A stretch of 64,000 bases of DNA from Raffaelea ambrosiae (GCA_002778195.1 PCDI01000002.1:2803234-2867233); one strand, 5' to 3'; positions 48,293 through 58,642 are shown, counted from the first letter of the stretch. Numbers and translations: made by a program. The notes: a model not told the origin generated them from the letters alone.

Positions 48293-48932
48293 CTATAACT
48301 TGCTGTCCGTCTCCGGAATAAACTTGCCGTGCTCGCACGTCGCCACCACCTTGTTGTCCCGCTGGCGCCGCATCACGCCGCGCAGACTCACCATGCGCCT
48401 GCCCCGGTGCACAATCTCGCACTCGATCAGGAGGGTCTCGCCGGGGGGGGCCGGCCGGACGTAGGTCACGGCCAGTGTGCGGCTGACACCGACAGTCGCC
48501 CAGGAAGCCAACTCGCTGGGGGGGATTTCAAAGGCATCCTCGGAGGCGTCTGCAGAGGCGTCTGCAGAGGCGTCTGCAGAGGCGTCCGCGTCCACCTTGG
48601 CCGCCAACACTTGGGCCGTGCTGGTGACCTGGTCAAACAGCGCGGCAATGGCGCCGCCGTGCATGTTGTGCATGCGGTTGCAGTGCTCGGGCCGGACGGT
48701 GTAAGAAAAGGTGGCATGGGGATGGCGGTGGTGGCCTTCCAGGTCGTCGTTGGCGCTGACAAGGTGGATGTGCGGGTGGAAGGAGTTCATATAGTCCTGG
48801 GCCAGTGGGTGAGTAAGGCCGAGCTACAGCGTCGGCTCCAGCTGGTCTTCTTACCTGTTCTCCCTTGGCTTGCGCCGCTTTGGCAAAGTCGAGCAGCCGC
48901 TGGATGCGGCGCGTGCCCGAGTTGGTCGACAT
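48293..48932 (-). CDS. PaaI-type hotdog thioesterase
   Basis: Predicted exons (minus strand) are 48932-48855 and 48796-48293 with a 58-nt intron (GTAAGA..CAG); the product has 193 residues. The hotdog-fold thioesterase core shows the active-site loop NMHGGAIAALFDQVTS (HGG motif), then SRTLAVTYVRPAPPGETLLI and a final strand KVVATCEHGKF. The group includes human ACOT13/THEM2 and bacterial PaaI, which hydrolyse acyl-CoA thioesters; the natural substrate is unknown. Between the active-site helix and the next strand is an insertion of Asp-Ala-Ser-Ala repeats from a 12-base tandem repeat at 48543-48590. No targeting signal is evident. It is divergent from PEX12, so they may share a promoter region; a peroxisomal or lipid link is tempting but unproven. 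Confidence 0.8.
48543..48590 (-). repeat. In-frame 12-base tandem repeat in thioesterase gene
   Basis: Four units of GAGGCGTCTGCA (+ strand), the last with changes, encode Asp-Ala-Ser-Ala repeats. Because 12 is a multiple of three, copy-number change keeps the frame. Confidence 0.85.
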
Positions 48933-49715
48933 GGTCCCGGGAGTCTGGGATGCGCCGGCGGAGGTACTTTGTAGTTTTGAGTCAAGACAATCGGACAGCT
49001 TCTGCTTGACTAAGAAGCCGAGTTGCCAATCTACAGAAGACGGGCGAAAGCCCCTTGCTTTTCAAGGACAGAGGGACGCGAAAGGGAGAAAGAACGAAAG
49101 AATGAAAGAACCTCTCAACGTCTACGGAAAGAAGGTACCCAAACAAGACATGAGAAATTAGGAACGCAATTGGAAGCTGGCATGTGCCGTACGAAGAGAA
49201 CAAGAAAAGGCACAATAATAAGTAGTTAGCCCCCAATTCGGCGGCTTCTGGGGTTGCAAGGGGGACAAGCGCATTACGGGGGTCGGCTCCTCCTTGGTGG
49301 GGATTGAGCCTCGGCAAATACCAGTCACGGGACGAGACAGGCAAGATTACACGGTAACCAACGCCAGCAGCGCCTCTGATGGACCGCGGCTGCTCTTTCC
49401 ATTTCCAATCAAATGCACAGTAGCGACGGCCTTATCTGGCTTAACCAACGACTTTTTGAAAAGGAGCAATTTTGGCGAACACGACAACCGACGCCTACAA
49501 AGTCGACGAAAGCAACACGCGACAGCGACCGCGACCGCGACCGCGACAACGGCACAATACGCACGGCCATGCCCTTGAGCTGATACCGACCAGGGAGACA
49601 GCAAAACCGCGCGGAACCCACGCGGAAACAGAGCTATTCGTTAGCTCTCCATCACATTTCTGGCCGGCAGCCCCCATCCTCTTCTCTACAACCCCCCCCC
49701 CCCCCTCCCCCGAAC
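48933..49715. other. Divergent promoter region, thioesterase / PEX12
   Basis: A 783-base spacer between divergent starts. It includes a short CGCGAC tandem run at about 49525-49550 and a C-run just before the PEX12 start (49689-49705). No gene is seen. Promoter elements for both genes should lie here. Confidence 0.55.
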
Positions 49716-51167
49716 ATGGACTTTGCCAGCGCCATCGGCGGCATGGCCGCGGACGCCGCGCTCATCGACGAGCAGAAGCCGTCGCTGTTCGAGCTCCTGT
49801 CGGAGCAGCAGCTGCACGGCCTCCTGCCGCCGACGCTGCGCTACCTGCTCACCGTCCTCACCCAGCGCTACCCGCGGTATCTGCTGCGCGCCCTCAACTC
49901 GTTTGACGAGCTCTACGCCCTCGGCATGCTCGTCGTCGAGCACTACTACCTGCGCACCCGCGGCGGCACGTTCACCGAGCACTTTTACGGGCTCAAGCGC
50001 GAGCAGGTCCTGCAGACGGGCGGCGAGGTGCCGCGCGCGGCCGCCGGCACGCCGGACGCGATCCGCACCTTTCTGCAGCTCAGCAACCGGCCCTCGGCGC
50101 TCTGGAAAAACCTCGCCATCGTCGTCGGCGTGCCCTACCTCCAGCGCAAGCTCAACGAGGCCTACGAGCTCGACGCGCCCCGCGCCCGCCTCGGCGCCGC
50201 CTACCAGCGCCTGCCCGCCCATCCGACCTGGCGCGACCGCGTCCGCCACTACGCCCGCTGGTTCCTCCGCCACGTCTACCCCAGCGTCCACGCCGCCTAC
50301 GGCTTCGCCGTGCTCGCCTTCCACCTGGCCTACCTCTTTGACGGCACCCGCTACGCCAACCCGCTGCTGTGGCTCGTGGGCACGCGCATCCGCCGCATGA
50401 CCGCGGCCGACTACCGGGCGATCGACGACCTGGAGAAGGCGGCCACTGCTTCCAAGAGCGACGCCACCTTGGGGTCGCGTCTCCTGGGCGGCCTGTCGCT
50501 GGTCCTCCCGGCAAGCATCTTTGCCCTCAAGTTCCTCGAGTGGTGGCACGCGTCCGACTTTGCCAAGCAGCTGTCGCACAAGGCGACGGCCCACCTGGAC
50601 CTGCCGGCGCCAATCGTGACGGGCCTGCCGGCGGCCCCGACGGGGGCCGCCGCCGCCGCCACGACCACCAAGACCACCGCCGCCGTTTCTTCCAGCGCGG
50701 GGGGCACCCCCGGCATCAAGGGCATCCTGAAAAAGGACACGGCGTCGTCGCGCATGTCGGGCGAGGCACCGCGGCCCGTCACGCCCACAACGGCCATTTC
50801 TTCTACACTCCCTCCGGCCGCCGACGACGAGAACGTTCCCACGACGCCCAAGACGGAGGAAGAAGAGCTGGCGCTGGCGGCCCCCATTGCCAAGCCGTCG
50901 CTGCTGCCGATCCTGACGGTGCCGGCGCCGACCGACTCGGCGCTGTGTCCGATCTGCGGGGACGACATTACGGCGCCGACAGCGTGCCAGACGGGGGTGG
51001 TGTACTGCTACACGTGCATCCACAAGTGGGTGGCGGGGCAGCACGACAAGCAGGAGTCGTTTTTGGCCGACAAGGCCGGGCGGTGGGAGAGCGGGATCGG
51101 GCGGTGTGCGGTGACGGGGCGGCGGGTACTGGGAGGGACCGAAGGACTTCGGCGGTTGATGGTATAG
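49716..51167 (+). CDS. PEX12: Peroxin Pex12 (RING peroxisomal ubiquitin ligase)
   Basis: A single exon encodes 483 residues, beginning MDFASAIGGMAADAALIDEQ, with the start in an AACATGGAC context. The N-terminal region matches Pex12: KPSLFELLSEQQLHGLLPPT, LRYLLTVLTQRYPRYLL, then several hydrophobic segments that cross the peroxisomal membrane. The C-terminus has an incomplete RING finger (CPICGDDI at 411-418, Cys424, Cys431, Cys434, HKWV), as usual for this family, which lacks part of the zinc ligands. Pex12 works with Pex2 and Pex10 to ubiquitinate the import receptor Pex5 for recycling. Between membrane part and RING lies a Thr/Ala/Ser-rich linker of about 110 residues. A strong GC bias at third codon positions creates long antisense frames that I disregard. 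Confidence 0.92.
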   Translation: MDFASAIGGMAADAALIDEQKPSLFELLSEQQLHGLLPPTLRYLLTVLTQRYPRYLLRALNSFDELYALGMLVVEHYYLRTRGGTFTEHFYGLKREQVLQTGGEVPRAAAGTPDAIRTFLQLSNRPSALWKNLAIVVGVPYLQRKLNEAYELDAPRARLGAAYQRLPAHPTWRDRVRHYARWFLRHVYPSVHAAYGFAVLAFHLAYLFDGTRYANPLLWLVGTRIRRMTAADYRAIDDLEKAATASKSDATLGSRLLGGLSLVLPASIFALKFLEWWHASDFAKQLSHKATAHLDLPAPIVTGLPAAPTGAAAAATTTKTTAAVSSSAGGTPGIKGILKKDTASSRMSGEAPRPVTPTTAISSTLPPAADDENVPTTPKTEEEELALAAPIAKPSLLPILTVPAPTDSALCPICGDDITAPTACQTGVVYCYTCIHKWVAGQHDKQESFLADKAGRWESGIGRCAVTGRRVLGGTEGLRRLMV

Positions 51168-51601
51168 AGGGGAGGTGGAATGGAAAAAAAAAAAAAGAAA
51201 AAGAAAGGCGAGAGGAAAGAGGACAAGGTGTGGGGGACAAGGTCCATGTCTTCAGGAGCGAGCATCATACGGCGTTTTTTTTTCTTTTTCTCTGTCATTT
51301 ATATACGAGGAAGATTCCCCAGGAGATGAAGTCTTATGATCCCTCGAGAGTGGGGAGAAATGAACTATTGTACTATTGTAACCATTGTCACAGCCAGCAG
51401 TTTTGAGGCCTGTTTATGGGACTTTTGTTGTCTATGTTGTAACCAAATTTGCATCATATATATTCGAGAAAGCACGAGGTCGGACTGTGTAGGTGAATGT
51501 TCTGGGCGCTTACACTCATGTCGCTCATCCTTCAGTCTTGTTCTCCTCCATGTAGGTCAACCTTACAGGTCGACCCTACCGGCCAATCCTGCCGGTCAAC
51601 C
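51168..51601. other. Convergent 3' spacer
   Basis: A 434-base spacer between the stops of PEX12 (+) and the metallophosphoesterase (-), with an A-run at about 51183-51197 and a 13-base tandem repeat reaching the stop codon of the minus-strand gene. No gene is visible. Confidence 0.6.
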
Positions 51602-51614
51602 CTACAGATCAACC
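51554..51614. repeat. 13-base tandem repeat across the phosphoesterase stop codon
   Basis: Nearly five diverged units of AGGTCAACCCTAC (variants CGGCCAATCCTGC, AGGTCGACCCTAC). The array starts in the 3' region and covers the TAG stop at 51602-51604 and the last codons (VVDL) of the minus-strand gene. Confidence 0.8.
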
Positions 51615-52027
51615 ACTTGGGTGTTGTGCGTCCCCAGCCGGCCCGTGTTGCCGTACATCTGTGCCGCATTGACCAGAACCGTGCACTGCGCCGGCCCCTT
51701 GGCCGACAGCGCTGCCGGCGCAAAGGGAAGAACCGACAGCCACGTGACAGGCGACAGCAGCAGGCCGTGCACCAGCAGACGCACCAGGTTGGCGGTCCGT
51801 GTCAGGGCCGACGCCACGGACGCCAGCACCGGGTACTTGGCAACGACCTCTCGGTCGTCCATGACGGCCTCGTAGGCGCGCTGGGCGGCGTCCCAGTAGA
51901 TGACTTCGCGGCCGGCGCCCCAGTGGACATGGCCAAACACGTGGAGACGGGGCCGGACGCGCCAGATCTCGCGGAGGAGGCCGTAGCAGCCAATGTTGAG
52001 ATCGCGGTGATGGCGCTGGAGGAGAGG

Positions 52028-52059
<32 letters not shown>

Positions 52060-53202
52060 AGAGGTTAGGAGGACAGGGCAAGAGAATGAAGCAGGAGGGA
52101 CGCGGGAGGAGAGGAGTACATACCGGAGGAGGATGAGTGATGAGGATGTCGAGGTTGGTGGGAATGGTGTTTTCCCATGGTGGAGACTGGCGGTCATATT
52201 GGAACCTGGGGGTGTAAGCGAAGAACTTGTGATGCCGTTCTGATATAAAGGGTGAAGTGAAAGCAAGCGAAGCGAGGAAAAAAGAGCGAGAGAATCAAAC
52301 AAAACGAGCAAAAAACGAGCGAAGCGAGGAGATGAGGGAAGAACGAGTGAGCAAAAGTGAGGAAAACAAAAGAAAACGAGCGAAGCGAGGACCAAAAAAG
52401 AGGGAAATGGGGAAAACAAAAAAGAAAACGAGCGAAGCGAGGACCAAAAAAAAAAAACGTACGCAAAGGAGTCCGGTCCGCAGCGCGGAATGTCCGGCGC
52501 CCCGTAGACGGTCAGCTGGCGGCCGCCGGCCCGGTCGGGGAAGTCGAGCGTGACGGCGCTGTGCTCGAGGTAGTGCACGCCCGGCGGGAACACGGGCCCC
52601 GGTTCGTGGGCGCGCCCCAAGACCGCCCGCGCCGCCGGATCCAGCCAGCTGTCGTGGTTCCCGCCCACCACCACCTTGTGCCGGTGCGGCTGCGCCGCCA
52701 GCCAGTCCACCTGCCGCTGCAGGTCCGCCGGCGTGCCCGCGTTGGTCAGGTCGCCCGCGTGGATCAGCACGTCGCCCGCCGGCACGTCCGCCACCATCTG
52801 GTCGTGCGTGTCGGACAGGCAAACCACCCGGATCGCTTGGTCCTTTGGGTCCTCGCTTCGCTCGCTTCCTTGGTCCTCGCCTCTTTGGTCCTCGCTTCTT
52901 TGGTCCTCGCTTCGCTCGCTCTTTTTGTCCTCGCTTCCTTTGTCCTCGCTTCGCTCGCTCTTCTTGTCCTCGCTTCCTTTGTCCTCGCTTCGCTCGCTCT
53001 TCTTGTCCTCGCTTCGCTCGCTCTTCCTTTTTTCTCGCTTGCTCCTCTGCCGCAGTCCCCATGACCGCAACCAACAGATCAACCGCCACAGAAAATACCC
53101 CGTCGCCCGCAGCGGCGACGCAACCAACCGGTCCAGCACCGTCGGCGGCTCCCACGGATTGGCCTCGCGCAACCCCAGACGCACAAGCAGAGGAGGTCCC
53201 AT
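51602..53202 (-). CDS. Calcineurin-like metallophosphoesterase (MPPED type)
   Basis: Predicted exons (minus strand) are 53202-52463, 52205-52124 and 52015-51602, giving 411 residues. Metal-binding motifs are in order: SDTHD (Asp131, His133), GDLTNAG, GGNHDSW, THPPP and GHVHWG. This is the class III phosphoesterase family related to MPPED1/2 and 239FB, cleaving phosphoesters with two metal ions; the substrate is unknown. The intron 1 acceptor at 52206-52208 was chosen because it restores FAFQYDRQSPPWENTIPTN, LDILITHPPP; other nearby AGs hit a stop or the wrong frame. Intron 1 is 257 nt and holds four copies of the GCGAAGCGAGGA word. The same word makes residues about 55-119, a Lys/Ser/Glu/Arg/Asp repeat (KSERSEDKKSERSEDK type) just before the catalytic domain. 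Intron 2 includes a GTC run. A hydrophobic patch near residues 39-50 could be a membrane anchor. Confidence 0.78.
52264..52445 (-). repeat. GCGAAGCGAGGA copies within phosphoesterase intron 1
   Basis: Four copies (about 52268, 52317, 52378 and 52431 on the + strand), separated by A-rich spacers. The last two lie in near-identical units of about 53 bases (GAAAACGAGCGAAGCGAGGA followed by CCAAAAA). They occupy most of the 257-base intron between donor 52462 and acceptor 52206. Confidence 0.8.
52846..53040 (-). repeat. Coding expansion of the same word in phosphoesterase exon 1
   Basis: Five full CCTCGCTTCGCTCGCT copies (+ strand) at about 52851, 52906, 52943, 52983 and 53008, plus partial copies CCTCGCTTCTTTGGT and CCTCGCCTCTTTGGT. 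In the gene's frame they give Ser-Glu-Arg-Ser-Glu-Asp-Lys repeats. Compared with intron 1, the word lies in the opposite orientation relative to the gene. Confidence 0.85.
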
Positions 53203-54748
53203 CGTGAACGGCCAGACCAAGTCACTGGGCCAAAATAGGGTTACAGGGGGAAAAAAAAAAGTAAGTCCTGTTCACCTTTCCATAGAACGACACCGTATAT
53301 AACTATCGCCAACACAATCGCACCATCACAAAGTCGTGGCCCGACGTTGCAGCACTCCCCCCCCCGGGTTCCACCCCTCTCCCAGGACGTCCAATCGTGT
53401 GGATGCCCTCTGGCTCGTGGTTTTGGCGTGCTGTCCGCGCTGTCAGTGCTGGCAGGCACGCTTGGTGGGGCATTCGTTACTACAAGACGCTGTCAGAGCT
53501 GTCCGATCTGTACTATCGTACTATGTACAGACACCAGCCACATCGTCCCCCCAATCCTCCAGCCACTGGTCACATGCCCACTTTCTTATCTCATCGTCCC
53601 TTTTTCACCACATTGCTCGATCGCCAAGCTTTCCGTGGACCGGCAGTCATGCACGGACCAAGTCCCTTTTGCATGGCGACGTGGTGGCCAGCCCAAAAAA
53701 CCAGCCCCCCTCCGCGCCCTCCCTGCTATGTGTTAGTGGGCTAGTGTCCCCTTGGGTACCCTTGCTTCAGCTGGGACCTCAGCTCAGCTGGGGTCGACCA
53801 CCCGCAATAGCGTGTTTTGTGGGTTTGCGCTCTTTTCCATTTTCTATTTTGCAGTGTCCTGCTTCTCCTTGGTTGGGGGGGGGCTGACTATGCAACTATT
53901 TCGATTATTCGATGATTTCTATGGTTTCCAGCTTTTTTTCCTCTTCTTCTTTCTCTTCTTTTGTCCCTCTTTGTCCGCTGATTGGCGACTGCCATTCGTT
54001 CCTTCCTGCTTGGGAGAAAGTTTCTAATACTTCGTACAAAAATGGAGCTCTTGTGTCCCAAGAGGGGTTCCATTTTTTTTTTTTGTAAGATGCTGGGGCC
54101 ACAGCACACACGCCAAGGAGGGGCAACCCTTTCTTTCCAGCCGCCTAGCGTGTTTCCAGAGGTGCTGCGTTACGTAGCTGTGCGGTGACGTTTTCTTGCT
54201 GCCATTGTCGACCTGTTTGGCTCCCCCAGACGAACCAGACGAACCAGACGAGCCACTTCGAACCAGTCGACCCGGTCGAGCCCAGTCGCGCCCAAGACAG
54301 GACACCAGGATCCCAGTTTGGACCGGCCTGTCCAGTCTTGTCTCGCGAGGCCTCTGCCCTGGCCCTCGGGGGACTATCTTTTCTTTTTTAGTTCTTTCGT
54401 CCCTTTTTCTTTTTCCTCTTTATTTTTGCTTTTCCTTCGCAGATCTCTCCTCTCTTTTCTTTTCTCTCCCTCTCTCTTCTTTTCCTTCCTCCTTTTCTTT
54501 TCCCCTATTGCCATTCTTCTTCCTATCATTCTCCTCCTCTCTTCCCATCTGATCCCCTCCGTGTCCTGTCTCTTGCCACCGCGACACGTCCCCCCCCCCC
54601 CAAAGCTTCCCCTCTCTGGTCTGCCCCTCAACGGCCATTGGGAGCTATTGCTGACTGATATCGCGAAACGTCACACATCTACGCCTGCCAGTCAGCTCTC
54701 ACCAGCTTCGCGGCTCGCCTCTCTCAACAGCTCTTTCCGCTCGCCACC
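53203..54748. other. Divergent promoter region, phosphoesterase / TMEM16
   Basis: A 1.5-kb spacer. Short tandem words at about 54230-54252 (ACGAACCAG) are followed by a C/T-rich leader from about 54380 to the TMEM16 start. No coding region is supported. Confidence 0.55.
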
Positions 54749-57558
54749 ATGTCTGACTCGGAGTCCGACGCGCCGGCCAGCAAGACCGTCGAGAAGGTCC
54801 AGACCAAGGTCGAGGCCGACACCGATGCCGCTGACAAGGTCAGCAACTTCAGGTAAGCTCTTTTTTTTTTTTCTTTTTTTCTTTTTTTTTTTTCTCGCTT
54901 CGCTCGCTCGTTCGTTTTTATTCTCTCACAATCTTCACACGGTCTTGTCTATTCCTCTTCTCACTGCTCCTCCATCGCTCTCCATTCTCTATGTTCTCTC
55001 TATTTTACAACCGTTCTCGTCATTATCTCGTCTTCCAATGTCAATCTTCCAAATCTCACCTTCCCATCTTCTGACCCTCTCCAACTTCTCAGCGTCGACT
55101 ATGTCATCCACTACTCCGTTCCCGCCAAGGAGCGCGACGAGTCCGAGGCCGCCTTCGTCCAGCTGATCCAGGCCCTCGCCAAGGCCGGCTTTGCCACCGA
55201 GGTCCGCCCCGGCACCACCAAGAACGACCTGCTCGTCTTCGTCAAGATCTCCGACGCCAATCTGCTGCGCAACCAGATCTACCGGACCCGCATGCAGGAC
55301 TGGCTCTATGGCATCCGCACCAAGGCGCCCCCCAGCCGCAAGTCCTCCGGCGGCACCGCCAGCATCGCCCAGCACTTTGCCGACGAGCCCATCACCGAGG
55401 CCGAGCGCCTGCGCCTGGCCTACCTGCTCATCACCAAGTCCCCCAAGGAGGGCGGCGCCGGCATCTCGCCCCCCAGCAGCGCCTCCCTCGACGGCTCCCC
55501 CGAGGGCCAGGGCCAGTGGAAGTACGTCACCGGCATCTTCCCCCTGCACGACCGCGCCTTCAACCGCGCCTGGATCAAGAAGTGGAGCACCAAGTACATG
55601 CTCGACAACGACGACCTCAACAGCATCCGCGACAAGTTCGGCGAGCGCGTCGCCTTCTACTTTGCCTTTTTGCAAAACTACTTCAAGTTCCTCATCTTCC
55701 CCGCCGCCTTTGGCTTCGCCGCCTGGCTGTTCATCGGCCAGTTCTCCTGGATCTACGCTGCCGTCAACTGCCTCTGGTCCGTCATCTTCTTCGAGTACTG
55801 GAAGAAGAAGGAGGTCGACCTGGCCGTCCAGTGGGGCACCCGCGGCGTCTCCCAGATCCAGATGCCCCGTCCCGAGTTCAAGTACGACACCGAGTCCCAG
55901 GACCCCGTCACCGGCGAGACCGTCAAGGTCTACTCCCCCTTCCGCCGTCTCACCTATCAGCTGCTCCAGGTGCCTTTTGCCATTGCCTGCGCCCTCGCTC
56001 TGGGTGGTCTCATCGCCTTTGGCTTCTCCATTGAGATCTTTATCAACGAAGTCTACAACGGGCCCTTCAAGCAGTACCTGGTCCGTATTTCTGTTTTCTG
56101 TTTTCCTCGCTTCGCTCTTTTCTGTCCTCGCTTCGCTCGATTTGAGTACCATTGACTCGTTCTAACTGAATATCCAGACTTTCATCCCTACCATCCTGCT
56201 GACTGTTTCCATGCCCATCCTCACGGGCATCCTCACCACCATTGCCGAGAAGTTGACTGTTCTCGAGAACTATGACACTCAGGACAGTATGTGCACAACC
56301 CTCCTCACTCCGGACCCCGACATCTTTCCAAAAACTAACACACTCTTCAGCACACTCGTCCATGTTCGTCCAGAAGATCTTCGTCATCAACTTCCTGACC
56401 TCGTACATGCCCATCTTCCTGACTGCCTTTGTCTACGTTCCCTTTGGCAAGGTCATCGTCCCCCACCTGAGCATCTTCCAGAACCTCGCCGCTCGCTTCG
56501 TTACCACCCCCAGTGTCGGCGAGGATGTCAAGGTCACCGAGCACGTCTCCTTCCAGATCAACCCCAACCGTCTTACTAAGCAGGTCATCTATTTCACCGT
56601 CACAGCCCAGGTGGTCAACTTCTTGACCGAGGTCATCGTGCCCTATGTGAAGCGTAAGGTCTTCAAGGCCGTCAAGAATGTCCAGGAGAAGCACTCTGGC
56701 GTGAAGGAGCAGGATGCCCCGGAGGAATCAGAGTTTCTCGAGCGCGTCCGTACCGAGGCCGGCCTCGATGTGTACGATGTGACTATTGACTACCGTGAGA
56801 TGGTTGTGCAGTTTGGTAAGTGAGAGGAAAAGGAGTAAGAAGGAACGGGAAAGGAGAGAAAGAAAAACAACTAACCCTCCCCCCCCTTTACAGGCTACCT
56901 TTCCCTCTTCTCGTCCATCTGGCCCCTGACTGCCGTCTCCTTCCTCATCAACAACTGGGTCGAGGCTCGCTCTGACGCCATGAAGATTGCCACCGGCAGC
57001 CAGCGGCCCATCCCGTGGCGCGCCGACTCCATCGGCCCCTGGCTGTCGTCGCTCGGCTTCCTGTCCTGGCTCGGCAGCGTCACCAGTGCCGCCGTCGTCT
57101 ATCTCTTCAGCGCCGATCCCCACGGCCCCGACGGCTCCCCCTGGGACATCAAGGCCTGGGCCCTGCTGCTGACCATCCTGCTCGCCGAACACCTCTACCT
57201 CCTCGTCCAGATGGTTGTCCGCTACGTTATCGATAAGATGGATAGCCCTGGCCTCCAGAAGGAGCGCGCCGAGCGCTTCGCCCTGCGCAAGCAGACCCTG
57301 GCCGACTCCCTGGGCGAGTCCGAGGCCGAGAACGCGCTCTCGAGCGGCGTGGCCGCCGTGAGCGGCGCCTTTGGCAGCAGCACCGGCGAGGCCTCCACCG
57401 AGGGCGAGGGCTCTGCCGAGGACAAGTTCTGGCTGCGCCAGCGCGGTGCCGATGCCACCATTTCGGCCGGCCGAGCGCTGATTGAGGAGTCCGACAAGAA
57501 GGATGAGAAGAGCGAGAAGACTCCCGCGCCGGCCCAGCCCAGCCCGCAGGAGCTGTGA
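54749..57558 (+). CDS. TMEM16/anoctamin phospholipid scramblase
   Basis: Predicted exons are 54749-54852, 55093-56080, 56178-56286, 56351-56815 and 56894-57558, giving 776 residues. The start has an ideal GCCACCATG context. The N-terminal cytosolic domain (VDYVIHYSVPAKERDESEAA, then FVQLIQALAKAGF) is followed by about ten membrane helices beginning near FYFAFLQNYFKFLIFPAAFG. The residues matching the Ca2+ site of fungal nhTMEM16 are all present with the same spacing: Asn490 and Glu494 (NFLTE), Asp547 and Glu550 (DYREM), Glu579 and Asp583 (EARSD). Fungal TMEM16 proteins are Ca2+-activated lipid scramblases; the yeast relative Ist2 tethers ER to plasma membrane through a long basic tail that is absent here. 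Intron 2 (56081-56177) starts with an unusual GTCCGT donor. Introns 1 and 2 carry copies of the CTCGCTTCGCTC word. Confidence 0.92.
54889..54912 (+). repeat. CTCGCTTCGCTC word in TMEM16 intron 1
   Basis: TTTCTCGCTTCGCTCGCTCG follows a T-rich tract about 40 bases after the 5' splice site of intron 1 (54853-55092). Same word as in the introns of the Zn2Cys6 and phosphoesterase genes. Confidence 0.85.
56103..56141 (+). repeat. Two CTCGCTTCGCTC copies in TMEM16 intron 2
   Basis: CCTCGCTTCGCTCTTTTCTG followed directly by CCTCGCTTCGCTCGA. The two copies make up about 40 % of this 97-base intron and lie between the GTCCGT donor and the CTAAC branch site. Confidence 0.85.
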
Positions 57559-58627
57559 GAGGTCAACCCCGGTTGCACGAAGACACAATTAAACGTGCCT
57601 ACGCTGCCCCTCAAGATACTGAGCTAGGTGCCAACAGCTGGCTGGAAACCCCCCCACAACCAACCGCTCAAGTGGTCGATGAGACACGACTAGCCAAGAT
57701 GAGATATGAAAACGACAAAAGAGGGTTTATGATGTTTCGTCTTCAAGGCATTGGAAGGCAGAAACGAGATGTGCGAGGGGAGTAGGGGATGATATTTTCT
57801 TGTTTGGAAACAAAAGCAATGAAAGAAATTCTGGTCGAGGTTGGATTGTCATAGTTTTATTTTATTTATTTTTGGTTGTATGTTTTTTTTCCCCTCTCCT
57901 TGCGTTTTTGGTTTTCGGGAGGATAAGATACTTGGCACAAGAGACACAGAGACAAAGAGAACAAAAAGACAGAGCCAAAAGAACCAGCTTGGGATGGGCA
58001 AGGACCCCTTGGTGCGCGAGGCTCCCAGCTTCTTTTAAGAGTGACATGCAAAAGGGAGAATCAAACTGACGTAGCAATGACCACAACAATGACACGCGCA
58101 ACACACACACGCTTTTTTCAATTTCCGGTGGCCTAGATCTCGTTCCGATGCCTGTGTTCCAGGTGGATCCACTGCCACGAGTCTACTGTCTGTGTGTTTT
58201 GGGGGTTGAAATATGATGCAGGGGATAACTGTTGGTCTATCAATGGGTTTTTTGGCAGAGCCTCCAAACAGGAGGCTCAAAACTTCACTCGTCCCAAAGT
58301 CGCAAAACCTTATTACTATCGAAACAGGGAAAAGGTTGTGTTACATGCGGCTTTGATATCGGACCAAATACATGCCGATACACCAACGCAGGGCTTTCTA
58401 GGATTTCCCGGAGCAAACATGCCGGTAGTCGAGCACCTACAAGCATCTTACAGGGTATCTCACACACACAGTCCAGAAAGAGAAAGCGGAGCGAAGACTG
58501 CCTCGTCGTCGTTCGCCCGACCAGGCAACTGCCGTTTTAGTCTGAAGTGCAAGGCCGAGACACAAAGAAGCTTGTTCTGATGGCGTGTGTGTGTGTGTGT
58601 GTATCGTAGTTGGAGAGCAGCCCCCCC

Positions 58628-58642
58628 NNNNNNNNNNNNNNN
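58628..58642. other. Assembly gap (15 N)
   Basis: Fifteen unspecified bases immediately after a C homopolymer and shortly after a GT dinucleotide run, so probably a sequencing stop at low-complexity DNA. Confidence 0.99.

Noticed and set aside
52846..53040. CRISPR-like array
   Set aside because: The repeated word has no fixed spacer length and is in-frame coding sequence of a fungal gene; no cas genes are present.
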